Positions 63,809 to 64,000 of a stretch of 64,000 bases of DNA are shown piece by piece. Origin of the DNA: an uncultured Clostridium sp. (lineage in GTDB: Bacteria > Bacillota > Clostridia > Clostridiales > Clostridiaceae); assembly GCF_934754915.1 (NCBI RefSeq), contig NZ_CAKVKB010000004.1, positions 11,962 to 75,961 on the forward strand. The letters are read 5' to 3'. Every line of letters begins with the position of its first letter. The stretch's first letter is position 1. The notes under the pieces are model-generated. The model was not told the DNA's origin. It was given only the letters and a program-made list of their open reading frames with translations, and made no database searches. Both the position numbers and the translations under genes were made by a program.

Positions 63809-64000
63809 ATGGCAAGAAGATGCGAAGTTTGTGATAAGGGTGTTGTAGCAGGTGTACAATACAGCCATTCACATCGTCAATCAAAGAGAACTTGGGCTCC
63901 TAACATAAAGAAAGTAAAAGCTTTAGTTAACGGAACACCAAAAACTGTTCATGTATGTACAAGATGCCTTAGATCTGGAAAGGTTCAAAGAGCAATATAG
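63809..64000 (+). CDS. rpmB: 50S ribosomal protein L28
   Basis: A complete 63-residue L28 ending at the last base of the window: MARRCEVCDKGVVAGVQYSH, then RQSKRTWAPNI and HVCTRCLRSGKV. The two CxxC pairs indicate the zinc-binding form. The start is ATG 63809 with SD AAGGAGG, not the earlier in-frame TTG at 63722. Divergent from asp23, as in B. subtilis. Confidence 0.97.
   Translation: MARRCEVCDKGVVAGVQYSHSHRQSKRTWAPNIKKVKALVNGTPKTVHVCTRCLRSGKVQRAI

Noticed and set aside
1..64000. tRNA, rRNA, CRISPR, IS or prophage elements
   Set aside because: No cloverleaf-like GC-rich segment, regularly spaced repeat array, transposase, integrase or phage structural gene was seen in the reading frames or gaps.

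Overview
The window is a strongly AT-rich stretch of a Firmicutes chromosome, almost entirely conserved housekeeping and sporulation-associated genes. Gene content and order fit Clostridium sensu stricto: tepA next to an ftsK/spoIIIE gene, ymxH-pepR-pnp-rpsO, ribF-truB-(DHH)-rbfA-infB-ylxQ-ylxR-nusA-rimP, ispG, rseP-dxr-cdsA-uppS-frr-pyrH-tsf-rpsB, codY-topA-dprA-comM-rnhB-ylqF-rplS-trmD-rimM-khpA-rpsP-ffh-ylxM-ftsY-smc, rnc-acpP-plsX, rpmF-yceD-ackA-pta, tmcAL-ylbJ, coaD-rsmD-recG, fakA-like-asp23 and rpmB. Endospore formation is supported by ylbJ, ymxH and tepA. I cannot assign a species.

Layout. Nearly all genes are on the minus strand. The plus strand carries only yraN (34843), tmcAL and ylbJ (54838-57393) and rpmB (63809-64000). 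Positions 1-204 hold the start of an FtsK/SpoIIIE translocase. Positions 300-4700 are the only accessory-looking patch: tepA, an ABC-F fragment, an O-acetyltransferase, an EamA transporter, two GNAT genes and two small decayed gene tails. From 4823 to 28355 come aspartokinase, RNA decay (pnp), the translation/transcription operon rimP to ribF, isoprenoid and lipid synthesis (ispG, dxr, cdsA, uppS), RseP, and translation factors. From 28929 to 42854 come codY, topA, competence/recombination genes, the rplS-rimM-rpsP ribosome cluster and both SRP GTPases. From 42903 to 54402 come smc, RNase III, fatty-acid/phospholipid initiation (acpP, plsX), a DapF-like protein, L32 and the acetate-forming pta-ackA pair. 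The rest holds tRNA modification, sporulation, CoA synthesis, RecG and a fatty-acid-kinase-like operon.

I found no rRNA, tRNA, CRISPR, prophage, IS element, defence island or toxin-antitoxin system, and no obviously new multigene system. The unusual material is at smaller scale: a tmcAL gene with no canonical start codon (apparent AUA start); a DapF-family protein with serines at both catalytic cysteine positions; an overlooked small membrane-peptide gene in front of smc; a hairpin between the Shine-Dalgarno (SD) and AUG of khpA; a terminator-like hairpin swallowing the SD of ymxH; a long hairpin in the rnc leader; a consensus promoter that should give a leaderless yceD-rpmF mRNA; a CodY-like palindrome upstream of pta-ackA; an inverted yraN; and a family of dispersed intergenic repeats in the longer gaps. 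Several starts were moved from the longest reading frame because the upstream GTG/TTG is itself part of the SD (acpP, plsX, rimM, smc, the coaD-neighbour gene and trmD).
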